The notes under the pieces: model-generated
What the model was told of the DNA's origin: nothing
Seen by the model: only the letters and a program-made list of their open reading frames with translations
The model's database searches: none
Made by a program: the position numbers and the translations under genes
In this document: positions 1 to 10,190 of the stretch, in pieces
How positions within the stretch are numbered: position 1 is the stretch's first letter
Layout: each line of letters begins with the position of its first letter
NCBI RefSeq assembly: GCF_000188695.1
Contig: NW_004754921.1
Span: forward strand, 661,817-696,816
DNA: 35,000 nt
Reading direction: 5' to 3'
From: Salpingoeca rosetta
Lineage: Eukaryota; Opisthokonta; Choanoflagellata; Craspedida; Salpingoecidae

Positions 1-1306
1 CCACAGGAGTCCTTGTGATTGCTTTCCTCTGCCTGCTTTCCATGAGCTGCCAAGAAGGTGAGACGCGCGTTTCATTCCCTTGTTTGTGTTGTTTTTGACT
101 GTCGAGTTCGGAGGTGAGGCGGTTGCTCACACGTCTCTGCCCTCACTCCGTGTGCCCTCTACCTTGCGCTTGCCCTGCAGTGTCAGCGCAGTGCACGACA
201 ACCTGTGAAGCAGGAGAGAAGTGCGTCGGTTCAGATTGCGCCGAGTGTGACCCAGGTACAGCATGAACATAAAACATACAATATCGTGGTTTGAGGTGTT
301 TGGGGTGACATTGCATCTTCTCGGCGCTTCCAAGTCCGCTCCCTAAAAGCAACTACACCCACCACTGCCCCCTTCTCACTATGTCGCTACACTGGGCGTG
401 CGTGCTGGTTGCTTATTTCTGCTCCAGGCACATTTCAAGATGCAAACGACCATATGCAGACCACGTGCAAGACATGCATGAACGCCTACCAGCCAAACTC
501 CGGTCAAGCAGGTGTGTGTGTGTGTGTGTGTGTGTGTCTGTGTGTGTGTGTGTGTGTGCTCTGCTGTGCTGTGCCACCCTGCGCTGAAAGCATGATTGCA
601 CTCACCCCATCCCCGCACACACACTCACACATCTGCAAACCGCTTCATGCTTGTAGGTTGCATTGAGTTTGCGTCATGTGGCCGAGGCAAGAAGTTTGTG
701 ACTGGCACAACCACGACACCTTCCACATGTGCAAACTGCGATGCAGGTACACCACGAGTGTCCTGTCGGTGCATGCTCTCCTTAGCTCCTTTGGTGTGCC
801 TGATTGCCAGACATGCTGCATCACAGTCAAGAGTGCTTCTGTATGCTGTTCAGCGCCTTCACTTCACCCCCACTTCATTCAACCCATTCTCCCATTCCCC
901 ACCCACCTACCTGGTCGTTGCATGCAGGTACATATCAGGATCAAAGCGGTCATTTTGATCCAGACTGCAAACCGTGCACGGGAAACACGTTCACAGACCA
1001 GCCGGGACAACAAGGTCTGTGTGTGGTGTGTGTCTGTGAATGTGTGAATGTGTGTGTGAATATGTGCTTTTGTGTGCGTGTGTGCGACTGTCCATCCGCA
1101 CAGTTGCTCACCTCGAGTGTTCATCCAGTGACTTTGCTTCCTTACGCTTCCCGCTCCTTCTTCTTACCTCTCCGCCTCCCCTCACCTCCCCACGTGTCCA
1201 TGCACGTTGACAGGCTGCTCGGCGTGGTCGTCGTGCAATCAGGGCCAGAAGTGGGCAGCGGGTTCAGCCGATGCAGACGCAACATGCTCAAGCTGCACTC
1301 CAGGTT

Positions 1307-1380
<74 letters not shown>

Positions 1381-1864
1381 CAGCACCATGGTATGCTTCA
1401 TTGCTTGTCTTCATCTGCCATGGATGGCATGACATGTGCCCCTTGTCTTCACCATCATCACCACCACCACAACTCCTGCCAGGCACGTACCAAAATGAGT
1501 TCAGCCACCAGCACACATCGTGTAAGGGCTGTGGAGCTGGAACGTTCCAAAGCGGACACGGCGCCTCAGGTCAGCCACCCACACATGTGCACGTCTTTGC
1601 TGGTGATTTCCTCCACCTTGGCGTGTCGTTTCTTTGTGCAATCAACAAACGGAGCACCATTGTCTTCTCATTCGCGTGTGTGTATAAGTGTCTTTCGTGC
1701 ACTCACTTGCTTCCACTGCCCCTTTTCTTGCGTCAAACAGGTTGCGACGACTGGAAGACATGTGGAAAAGGCAAAAAGTGGGCGACTGGAACGTCCACAA
1801 CGGATGCAACGTGCTCGCCTTGCGGATCATGTAAGCAATAGGGATCAGGAGGCGAAGCGGCGTG

Positions 1865-1914
<50 letters not shown>

Positions 1915-4900
1915 CAGAGGAGCTCCTTTGCCTGCACATACTCTTCCTGTCACGTTCTCACCCCACTCCCTCCTCACTCACTCCCTCCTCCCTCACTCAC
2001 ACTCATTCACCTCATGTGCAGTTCACTACCAGTCCAAGTCTTCGCACAAGGACACCTCGTGTACCTCGTGGTCCACGTGTGGGCCGGGGTATGAGGTGAC
2101 CGTCGAACCGACAGCCAGCAACGACCGCTTGTGTGCAATGTGCGATTACGGGCACTACCAGGATGGCACGAACCAGCAGGACTGCAAGCCGTGTGACCCT
2201 GGCCAGCACCAAGATGAGCGCGGGCAAATAGAGTGCAAGGCGTGCGGTGCTGGCAAATATCAGAAGAGCTCTGGCCAAAAGGGTATGCGCAATGGATGTT
2301 CAGGCCCTTGCGTTTGCTCTGCCCTTATGTGCTGTGCTGTTGGCGTGCATGGGGGTGGTGATGGTGGCACTGCATCTCAGCCCATGCAACCATGGTTCTG
2401 CAAATACAATTACACACACACACACACACGTACACTAACAATGTCTCTCACGTGCTTTGGCTGTCGCGTATCAACTATGTGCACGACAGATTGCATTGCT
2501 TACAGCACGTGCGATCGGGGAGAGCGCTGGGTCAGCGGAACGAAGACAAAGGACTCGTCCTGCAGGAGCTGCGATATCGGTGAGTTGGCTCGGCCATTGC
2601 GATAATGAGACAAAATAAATGCATGTGCGGCATTTTCGAGGGTGCTGGTGCATAGTTGCTGTGACGCCGTGCAGCTGCTGCTCCACTCACTCTGATACAC
2701 ACCACACAACACACAACGCGATTGTTGCACGTCTGTGCCACCGCAGGCAAGTACCAGAACTTCCTCAACCACCAGCGCACATCGTGCAAGACGTGCCCTG
2801 ATGGGAAGTACCAGCTGAACACGGGGCGTGGTAGCTGCCCAGACTGCACCACATGCGAGGACGGGTTCGAGGAGGTGCTGCCTTGCACACCAACATCCGA
2901 CCGCACATGCGAAGGTGTGGGGTGCGATGTTGTGCATGGAAGGCATTGTTTGTGCAATGACACGTGGGGTTGTTGAAAGCACACATATGAAGAGGACTGG
3001 TGACTGTGACTTGCGCCTGCTTGCACTGAAGCTGTCGCCGCCCAGCTTCACATCTGACTGCATCCTCAAACACACACACACGGGATCATGCTGCAGACAA
3101 CGACCCGCCCACCATCGTGCTGCGGCGGCCAGACAACAACGCCGTCATCACAAACACGTACACAGTTGAGGCTGGGCTGCCTTTTGATCCCCCGATCTTC
3201 ACGGCAACAGACACGGCGGCCGGTACCGTCACAAAGACGCCACCACCCAACCTCGGCGATATTGACACGAGTGAGTGCGTGAATGCCGTGAATAGATGTG
3301 GTGCCCTTCTGGGTGCGGTTGATCACTCGCTTCTTGGTTTGCACTGCATCTTGTTGCATCTTGTTCTCACACGGATCTTACCTCACACACACACACAATG
3401 CACACACACACACACATACACACACGAACACATACACACACACATACACACGCACACACATACACACACACAATACGCATACTACACCACACGCACAGGC
3501 ACCGTGCGGTCTGACCAGATGCTGACGTACAAGGCGACGGATGCGAACATGAACACGGCAACACGCACCATCACCGTGGTAGTCGTGGACACGACAGGGC
3601 CCGCCATCACATTTGACCCTGCAGTGCTGCAGCTGGAGGCCGGGGAGGAGGTGATGCGCAGCAACTTCACGGTCGGCGTTTCCATCGTGGACCGCGTGGA
3701 CGGAACACTGGGCATCGACCTGCTGGAATACGATGCCAGCGACGTGAACGTGAACACGCTGGGCATGTACGAGGTGGTGTACACGCTGTCTGCACCCGAC
3801 TCGAACGACAACGAGGCGCCGCCCACCACACGCACAGCAGCCGTCGTCGACACCCTTCCCCCAGTGAGTGTGTCTGTCTATATGTGTGTGTGTGTGTGTG
3901 CCTGTGTGTCTGTGTGTCTGTATGTGTGGGTGCGTGCATGTGTGTGTACATGAGTGTGTTTTTATTGTGTTGCGTGCCTTCATCTATGTGGACACTCACT
4001 TCCCTCCTTGCCTCCGAGTCTCCTTACCTCCGAGTCTCCTCGCCTCTCATTCAACTCTTTTGTCTGTTCACTTCCTCACCAATCCCTGTCACACATTGCC
4101 AACCAATCACAGGTCATCACCATTGGTTTTGGCGACCGCAACGTGTCGGAACACAACGTGGTTATCCACGAGGCGGCAACAGAGTTTATCTTGCCGAGCC
4201 AGTCTGCATTTGATACATTCGACACCGCTGTCAATGGCGGTGACGTGCGACGCAACGAAGAGCCGGTGGGTAGTCGCTCTTTTACCCTTGTACCTGTGTC
4301 TTCCTTGTCGCTGCTATGTCTTGACCACGTCATGCACCATTCCATCGCTTCCATTTCTCCCACTTCTCACTCCCCGTCTCACACACCCTTTCTCCTCACC
4401 CTCACATTCCCCCGTCTCACACACCCTTTCTCCTCACCCTCACATTCCCCCGTCTCACACACACTTTCTCCTCACCCTCACATTCCCCCCCCACACCCAC
4501 ACACACACCCCCCTGTTCGCAGACCTTCAACTCGGTTGTGGACGACGACACGCAGTTCACGTTCACGTACACGGCGACGGATGCGTCGGACAACACGGCG
4601 ATGGTGGTGTATGTGATTGAGGTGCGGGACACGATGGCGCCAACCATCACCATCAGCGGCGAGCACAACATCACGCACGAGGCCGGGACGGAATATGTCG
4701 ATGCGGGAGCAACGGCAACGGACCTGCTGGAGGATGCGATTGGGCGCGGGGTGGAGGTGGTGGTCGCCAACAACGTGTTGAGCAAGCCGCCGTCTGTGCC
4801 CGCGGTGTTCACGGTGGAGTACGACGCGTGCGACAAGGCCGGCAACTGCGACGCCATCAACCGCACCGTGCACGTGCTGGACCGCACGGCCCCGAGCATC

Positions 4901-7900
4901 GAGCTCATTGGCGACGCGCTGCTGGTGGTGGAGGCCGGCAGCAACTTCAGCGACATCGACCCTGGCGTGACGCTGGCTGATCTGTACTACGACAACGCCG
5001 ACCTGACGCTGGTGATTGACGATGGCGGGTACGAGGCGGCGCCAACCGCCACCCCGGTCTCCTTCAACGTCACATACACGGTGACAGACCCGTCCCGCAA
5101 CACGGCCAGCGTCACGCGCACCATCACCATCATCGACACAACGCCGCCAGACCTACGTGTCAACGGGAACCTGAGCGTGACGGTTGGCGACGGCGTGACG
5201 TGGGTTGAGCCGGGCATTGCACGTGCATACGACATTGTTGACCGCGATGTGCGATCGCGTGTGGTGGCGACGACGCAGCTTGAGGAGGCCGGCGTCGTTG
5301 TTCCCACCATGTGCGCGTATTCGTCTGCGCGCGCGTTTGTGCCGCCGCTGTCGCCGCGCGTGTGGTCTTCACCTCGAATGGACGCGGTGGAGTCGAGGGC
5401 GCCAAGCGGCACCGTGTACCGCATCAACTACACGGTGGCGGACGCAGCGAGCAACGTGGCGTTTGTGGAGCGCGTGGTGCGGGTTGCAGACCCGACGCCA
5501 CCCTCGCTGCAGCTGCTTGGGGATCGGGTGCAGGCGCTTGAGTACGGCCCAGATGCGGCGTTTGTTGAGGCGGACGGCGGCGCGCCGACGCCCACGACGG
5601 CGACCTGAGCGGGGATGTGTGCGTTGGCGTGAGCATTGTGACGCGCGACGCGAGCGGTGTTGTTGCGCCAGGCGACGTTGGCGGTATTGGCGAAGATGCC
5701 ATCAACTACGTCCTCTCGCTTGCTCGCAACGCATCCACAACAACAGCACCACGTCCCACCACTTCCACCGCTGCCACAACTCCGATGAACGCAGACACAA
5801 GCAACAGCAGCAACAGCAGCAGCACAGCGACAACGACTACTGCAGCTGGGACGACAGCTGCGGACATGTTTGGGCTGGACGCTGCTGTGGCGTCGGCGGA
5901 GGTGGGCACGGTGTATGTGCTGCAGTACAGCGTGCACGACCGGGCGGGCAACGCCGCTGTCGGTGTGCAGCGGGCGGTGGTGGTGGTGGACACGACGCCG
6001 CCCGAGGTGACGCTGTATGGCGCGGAGGAGGTGCACGTGCTGTATGCGACACGGTATGTGGAGGCCGGGTACAGCGCACAGGATGTGCACGACGGCAACG
6101 TGACGTTGCAGGTGGTGGTGAGTGGGGCCGAAGCGATTGACGTGCACGTGGCGGGGACGTACGAGGTTGAGTACGCGGTGACGGATGCGAACGGCAACAC
6201 GGGTGTCGCGGTGCGGACGGTGGTGGTTGAGGCGCTGATGCGACCGGAGCGGGCGGACCAGGTGGTGGAGCTGGTGCTTGCAGGCACGGCGGAGTCCATC
6301 TTTGGCGGCGACGTGCAGCAGCTGGAGCGCGACCTGGAGGAGGCGCTGAATGTGGACTTTGTGGTGGTGTTTCTCGTCTACGACAAAGCCCTCGGTCGCC
6401 CCACCACCGACATCAACACAGTCCCACAGCAACAACAAGGGAGGAAGAGAAGGAGAAGCAGCGGTGGCAGCAGCCGTGACAGCGACAACAACGACAACAA
6501 CTACAGCGACTCCGACAACGCTTGGATCCGTGGACGGCGTGGGCTGTTGGCGCAGCCATCGACGGTGGTTGAGTTTGGGGTTCGCAACGGCACCAGCTTG
6601 GAGTGGGTCCCTGCGGAAGGTGTTGCTGCGACCTTGACTGAAATTCGCCGTGCTGGCTCGTCGTCCTTGCCCATCAGCTCTGCGCGCTCCACGGGCGATG
6701 AAGCGGAGGCCGGGCTCCCGCTCCCCATCATCATCGGTGCTGCAGCAGGCGGCATTGTTCTCATTGTGCTCATTGCTGTCCTCGTGTCGCGTCGTCGGCG
6801 CTCGAAAGCGGCGCCAGCGTCCATATCTGGGGGCATGTTTCCCTTCCAGCACTCAGGGACGTTTCAGGAGAGCATTTACACTGTGGCTGGCGAGGGCGCG
6901 ACGGTGCCCATGCAAGAAATCAATTTTGGCAAGCAGCGCGCCGCGCAGCAGAGCTACAACCACAACCACAGCCAGTACCCGCCACCACCACCCACAAACG
7001 GCGGAGATTTGTACGGCACGCCAACGAACCTTCCTGTTGTGAACGGCATGGTGGATGGGCAGGTGTCGGAGTCAAGCCTGTACCACGTGCCAGGCCACCC
7101 CGAGGAGGTGCTGGCAGGACGCAAGACGCTGGTGCTGCAGCAAGGGGTGAACGGCGGGTTGCCAGGCGCCGTGTCCACAGATGGCGATGGCGAATTGTAC
7201 GATACACCGCGCAGCAAGCCCCGTGTGCCGGACAAAGCAGGCAGCATGCGTGGTGCCCCTGTCACTGCTGATGACTACTACGGCAGCTTGGTGCACCCTG
7301 GCCAGCGCAACCATGCCATGAGCAATGCCGGTGCTGGTGCTGGAACGGATGTGGACGGTCAGGACATGTACGATGTGCCCCGCAACAAGCCTCGCGTGCC
7401 AGAGAAGTCAGCAAGCATCCGCAAAGCCGCGGAGGCGTTGGGTGACGACTACTACGGCAGCCTCATGCATCCTGACCAGCAAAACGGCAGCATGAGCAAT
7501 GCTAGTGTTGGTGGTGTTGGTGGTGAAATGTACGATGTGCCTCGCAGCAAGCCGCGCGTGCCTGAGAAATCAGCAAGCATTCGTGGCACGGTCACAGCTG
7601 ATGACTTTTATGGCAGCCTGGTGCACCCTGGTCAGCGAAGCAGCAGCGTGAACAACGCTGATGGCAATGGTAACGGCGATGACGGTGATATGTACGACGT
7701 GCCTCGCAACAACCCACGTGTGCCCTCGCGAGCACAGGCTGCCACAGCAACAGCGTCCGTAGCAGAATCAGGTGTGGACGATCAGGAAATGTACGATGTG
7801 CCTCGATCAGCACCCCGTCTTCCGGAGAGAACAGCAACCATGACGTCACGTGCCACCATCAGCGGCGATGGGGCCGAGCAACCGGAAGACCAGGAGCTGT

Positions 7901-8991
7901 ACGATACGCCGCGCGCTGCGCCGCGCCCCAAACCACGAATGGTGCTGGAACAAGCAGATGCCGGCGACGCCGTCACCGACGACCAAGAGATGTACGACGT
8001 GCCGCGGAGCAAGCCGCGTCCGCAACCACGCCCGCGCAAACCAACACTCACGCTGGACACCAACGAGTACAGCGCCCTGCCAACAGCCCGCCCCACAAAC
8101 CCCTCTGCTCCCAGCAGCACCAACGACGTCGCGCGCGGACTGCCGATGCAAGAAACGGGGGAGGAGCTGTCGTGGTCGGAGCGCTCGCGCACACTCCGCC
8201 GCCCGCCGCGAACAGACAATCGCGTGTTGGACATGTTCTCCAGCGGCGATGGTGGCGATGGCGGCGGTGGTGGTGGTGGTGACCACGTGGACAGCAGCGC
8301 TACAGGCCGGCGCCCGACGGCCCGTAGCCGCCCGCTGACGAGCGGAGATGATGACCCCATGCGAGTGCAGGCACGCGCCCTGCCGGGTTACATTGGCGAA
8401 GCAAATCGCATGCTGGCAGAGCAGAAGCTTGCAGGATCGGCGCTGGGCACGTACTTGTGGCGGGTGAGTGCAAGCCGGGCTGGTGCAGTGCTGTCTGTTG
8501 TTGGTTCGCGACGGACTGTGCACCACATGTTCACGCAGGACGCCAGCGGCATGATTCTGATGAACGACAAGCCGCTGTCGCAGCCGTGCTACGACCTGCA
8601 GAGCGCGGTTGCGCTCTTGCACTCGCACCAGGAGCAGATGTCCTCCCAGCTGACGACCCCGCTGGCACAGGCGCCTCGCAGGGTGGTGGCAGACACACAC
8701 ACGTGGCTGCTGCCTGGACTCGACCGAGCTGCTGCAAAGGCGTTGCTGCACGACACGCCCGATGGCACGTTTGTGGTTACGCCGACAGACAGCAGCCACT
8801 TTACGCTGTTCCTCTCGTACAACTTTGATGTGTCGTCACACCGCCTCTCGTACGGCAGCCACGGCTGGGTGCTGCGTCAGCAGTTTGTGCCGGCAACGAC
8901 GCTTGAGGAGTGTGTTGCCGCGCTGCACGACGCGTCGTACGGCCTCCCCTGTGTGCTCACGGGGCCACCACACCAGGACGCCATGGCTTGA
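1..8991 (+). CDS. Transmembrane SH2 receptor-like protein, copy A (5' partial, frameshifted)
   Basis: Exons by splice-site and frame inspection: <1-57, 181-255, 428-511, 657-746, 928-1014, 1214-1303, 1483-1569, 1741-1830, 2022-2282, 2490-2579, 2747-2914, 3097-3270, 3499-3863, 4113-4265, 4523-8991. The window starts inside a hydrophobic signal-peptide exon (LVIAFLCLLSMSC). Exons 2-11 encode cysteine-rich TNFR/ephrin-receptor-like half-modules (GTYQD..H..C..C alternating with C..W..CG.G.KW..G). Exons 12-15 encode HYR/DUF5011-like Ig repeats up to about 6235. A juxtamembrane region with basic cleavage-like sites follows, then a TM segment (about 6715-6793, with IIIGAAAGGIVLIVLIAVLV followed by RRRR), a tail with nine YxxP motifs, an SH2 domain and an SH2-like domain. 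There is no kinase domain. A 7-nt deletion near 5585 makes the literal frame stop at 5606-5608, before the membrane. Likely role by analogy: cell-surface receptor or adhesion protein recruiting phosphotyrosine signalling. The ligand is unknown. Copy B at 18163-27448 is an intact paralogue. Confidence 0.85.
181..2914 (+). other. Array of cysteine-rich half-module exons (copy A)
   Basis: Ten consecutive exons encode the extracellular cysteine-rich array. Two types alternate: an 84-87 nt exon (G-T/K-Y-Q-D...H...C-K-x-C...F-Q...G) and a 90 nt exon (C...W..C-G-x-G-x-K-W...G...T...D-A-T-C..C). The 261-nt exon (2022-2282) and the 168-nt exon (2747-2914) look like fused modules. All ten are multiples of three and are bounded by phase-1 introns. 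The spacing of cysteines resembles GCC2/GCC3 ephrin-receptor-like and TNFR repeats. The family name is inferred from the motif pattern, not from a search. Confidence 0.75.
1303..1377 (+). repeat. (GT)n microsatellite at intron start
   Basis: A run of about 34 GT dinucleotides begins a few bases after the donor of the exon ending at 1303. Similar but shorter runs start right at or near donors at 512 and near 1866-1913. Confidence 0.95.
4378..4489 (+). repeat. 38-bp minisatellite in copy A intron, about 3 units
   Basis: The intron at 4266-4522 holds about three tandem copies of a pyrimidine-rich 38-bp unit beginning ctcacacaccctttctcctc. The same array, also about three units, occurs reverse-complemented at about 22360-22480 in copy B. 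Confidence 0.8.
5578..5610 (+). other. 7-nt deletion / frameshift in copy A
   Basis: Compared with copy B (reverse strand, around 21250), copy A lacks the 7 nt agtctct after GGCGGCGC. Upstream the frame encodes AAFVEADGGA and then runs out of phase to a TGA at 5606-5608. The homologous downstream frame (ADAHDGDLSGDV...) continues open to 8991. No short GT-AG intron that would restore the frame was apparent. It may be a real null mutation, a polymorphism or an assembly error. Confidence 0.8.
7012..8040 (+). repeat. Coding tandem tyrosine cassettes, cytoplasmic tail of copy A
   Basis: Imperfect repeats of roughly 30-57 residues encode [E/D]-[M/L]-YD[V/T]P-R-[S/N]-x-PR-[V/L]-P. Units start near 7192, 7363, 7525, 7687, 7786, 7894 and 7987. 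The first three also contain D-D-[Y/F]-YGSL. Two further YxxP motifs (YGTP near 7012, YHVP near 7081) lie upstream. YDxP is the known consensus for Crk/Nck/Abl-type SH2 binding once phosphorylated. The interspersed PRPKPR and PRPQPR runs resemble SH3 ligands. Confidence 0.85.
8370..8640 (+). other. SH2 domain (copy A)
   Basis: The segment shows an SH2 core: an amphipathic helix (EANRMLAEQK), then GTYLWRVSASRAGAVLSV, matching the GTFLVRES.S..G.Y.LSV signature. The phosphate-binding betaB arginine is retained (codon 8461-8463). It is followed by VHHMF, in the place of the usual betaD H-Y/F strand. It should bind phosphotyrosine, and the tail's own YDVP motifs are obvious candidate ligands (inference). 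Confidence 0.85.
8695..8975 (+). other. Second SH2-like domain lacking the key arginine (copy A)
   Basis: A second segment repeats the SH2 layout: W-L-L-P-G at the start, helix DRAAAKALL, then DGTFVVTPTDSSHFTLFLSY and a C-terminal helix (LEECVAALHD). In the FLVR position the sequence is FVVT, so the arginine that binds phosphate is replaced by threonine. It may be a degenerate structural or phospho-independent SH2 fold. Copy B has no counterpart. Confidence 0.55.
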
Positions 8992-9016
8992 GCCGCCGTG
9001 TGTGTGTGTGTGTGTG

Positions 9017-9095
<79 letters not shown>

Positions 9096-10190
9096 GTGTG
9101 TCTGCCTGCCTGTTTGTGTGTCTTTGTGTCTGTCTGTCTGTCTGTGTGTCTGTCTGTCCGTGTTTGGCTTCATGTCGAGAGCCACTTTTCGGTTTTGTTT
9201 GACGTTAGTTCACCATTCCATTCTGTTGCTTTATTCCATTTATCGTCTTAGAAGTCGCTACACATTGCCCTCAGTTCACGTGTTACTTTCGACATTGCAC
9301 TGCTTGCTTGTGCTCATGTCACTGTTGACACCATTGTGACATGTCATGCAACGTTGCGTTTTGTCATTGCATTCCACATCATATTTTCATTGTTACAAGG
9401 ATCGTGGGCATTGTTTGTGTTCGTTTGTGTGCATGCTGGTGCCGCTTCCGTGGCGGTTGCGTTTGGCAAAACACATGGCTCATTCCCCGTTTATCTCTTT
9501 GTTTGCGCGTGTATTGCCCCTTTCACTCGCCACTCTTCTTCTCAGTTCGTTCCTTGCCTCATTTGCGTTAGGTCTGTCGGGCATGAATGCACTGCCTCTT
9601 GCTTGCTCTTTTTCTTTTTCTTCTTGTGTTCGGCTCTGCTTGTGTCTGTGTCCATGTTTGTGCGTGTCTGTCTGTCTGTCTGTGTGTGTGTCCGTGTGTG
9701 TATGTGTGTGTCTGTGTCTGTGTCTGTGTCTGTGTCTGTGTCTGTGTCTGTCTGTTTTTCGGTGCTTTTCTACGCGGGCGCTGCTTGCCGGCACTTGTGG
9801 AGAACATGCGAGCCATTACAACCGAACACAACCCCAACACGCATGCACTGCGCTCTTTGTCGTTGGTGTGCGAACGGTGCTACTGGCATCAGAAAGGCGC
9901 AACATGTTTGGGGGAAAGGGGGGGGCATCGTGCAACAACGCACAACACAGCGAAAGAGCAACTGGAGGTGTAGGCAATTAACACTGAACGAGGCAAGCTC
10001 AACCACAACACTCAATCCACATCCCACCCCTAAAAACAGCGTCCATACGCGCACACAAGAACACACAACGACACCAGCATACACACGCGCAAACAAAGAC
10101 ACCAGCATACACAAGCATACACGCAAATACACAAGCATACACGCAAATACACAAGTACACAAACACGCGCACAAACACACACACAACACA
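8992..10190. other. Intergenic, low complexity
   Basis: Downstream of copy A and of the convergent LRR-like gene. It holds a long (TG)n run (about 8998-9102), CTGT and TGTGTC repeats (9118-9160, 9660-9752) and two copies of a 20-bp unit acaagcatacacgcaaatac (10111-10150). Probably the 3' UTRs of both genes plus spacer. No coding segment or RNA gene was recognised. Confidence 0.6.

Larger units (their letters stand above)
3265..6614 (+). repeat. Arm A of inverted duplication
   Basis: This stretch, exons and introns alike, reads almost identically to the reverse complement of 20226-23550. Intron sequence right after the donor at 3271 matches for over 100 nt. Identity falls off upstream within the exon at 3097-3270 and stops abruptly at about 6614, where both copies encode LEWVPA. 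Identity was judged by eye over several stretches. Confidence 0.85.

Noticed and set aside
804..1841. 345-aa frame through exons and GT repeats in copy A
   Set aside because: It reads through microsatellite introns as Cys-Val runs; the exon borders and phase-1 pattern explain the region.
5428..6852. Long open frame on the minus strand opposite copy A (and its mirror in copy B, 20329-21477 +)
   Set aside because: It is the shadow of a GC-rich coding exon; the composition is His/Arg/Ala-biased and the true frame has clear Ig-like repeats and splice borders.
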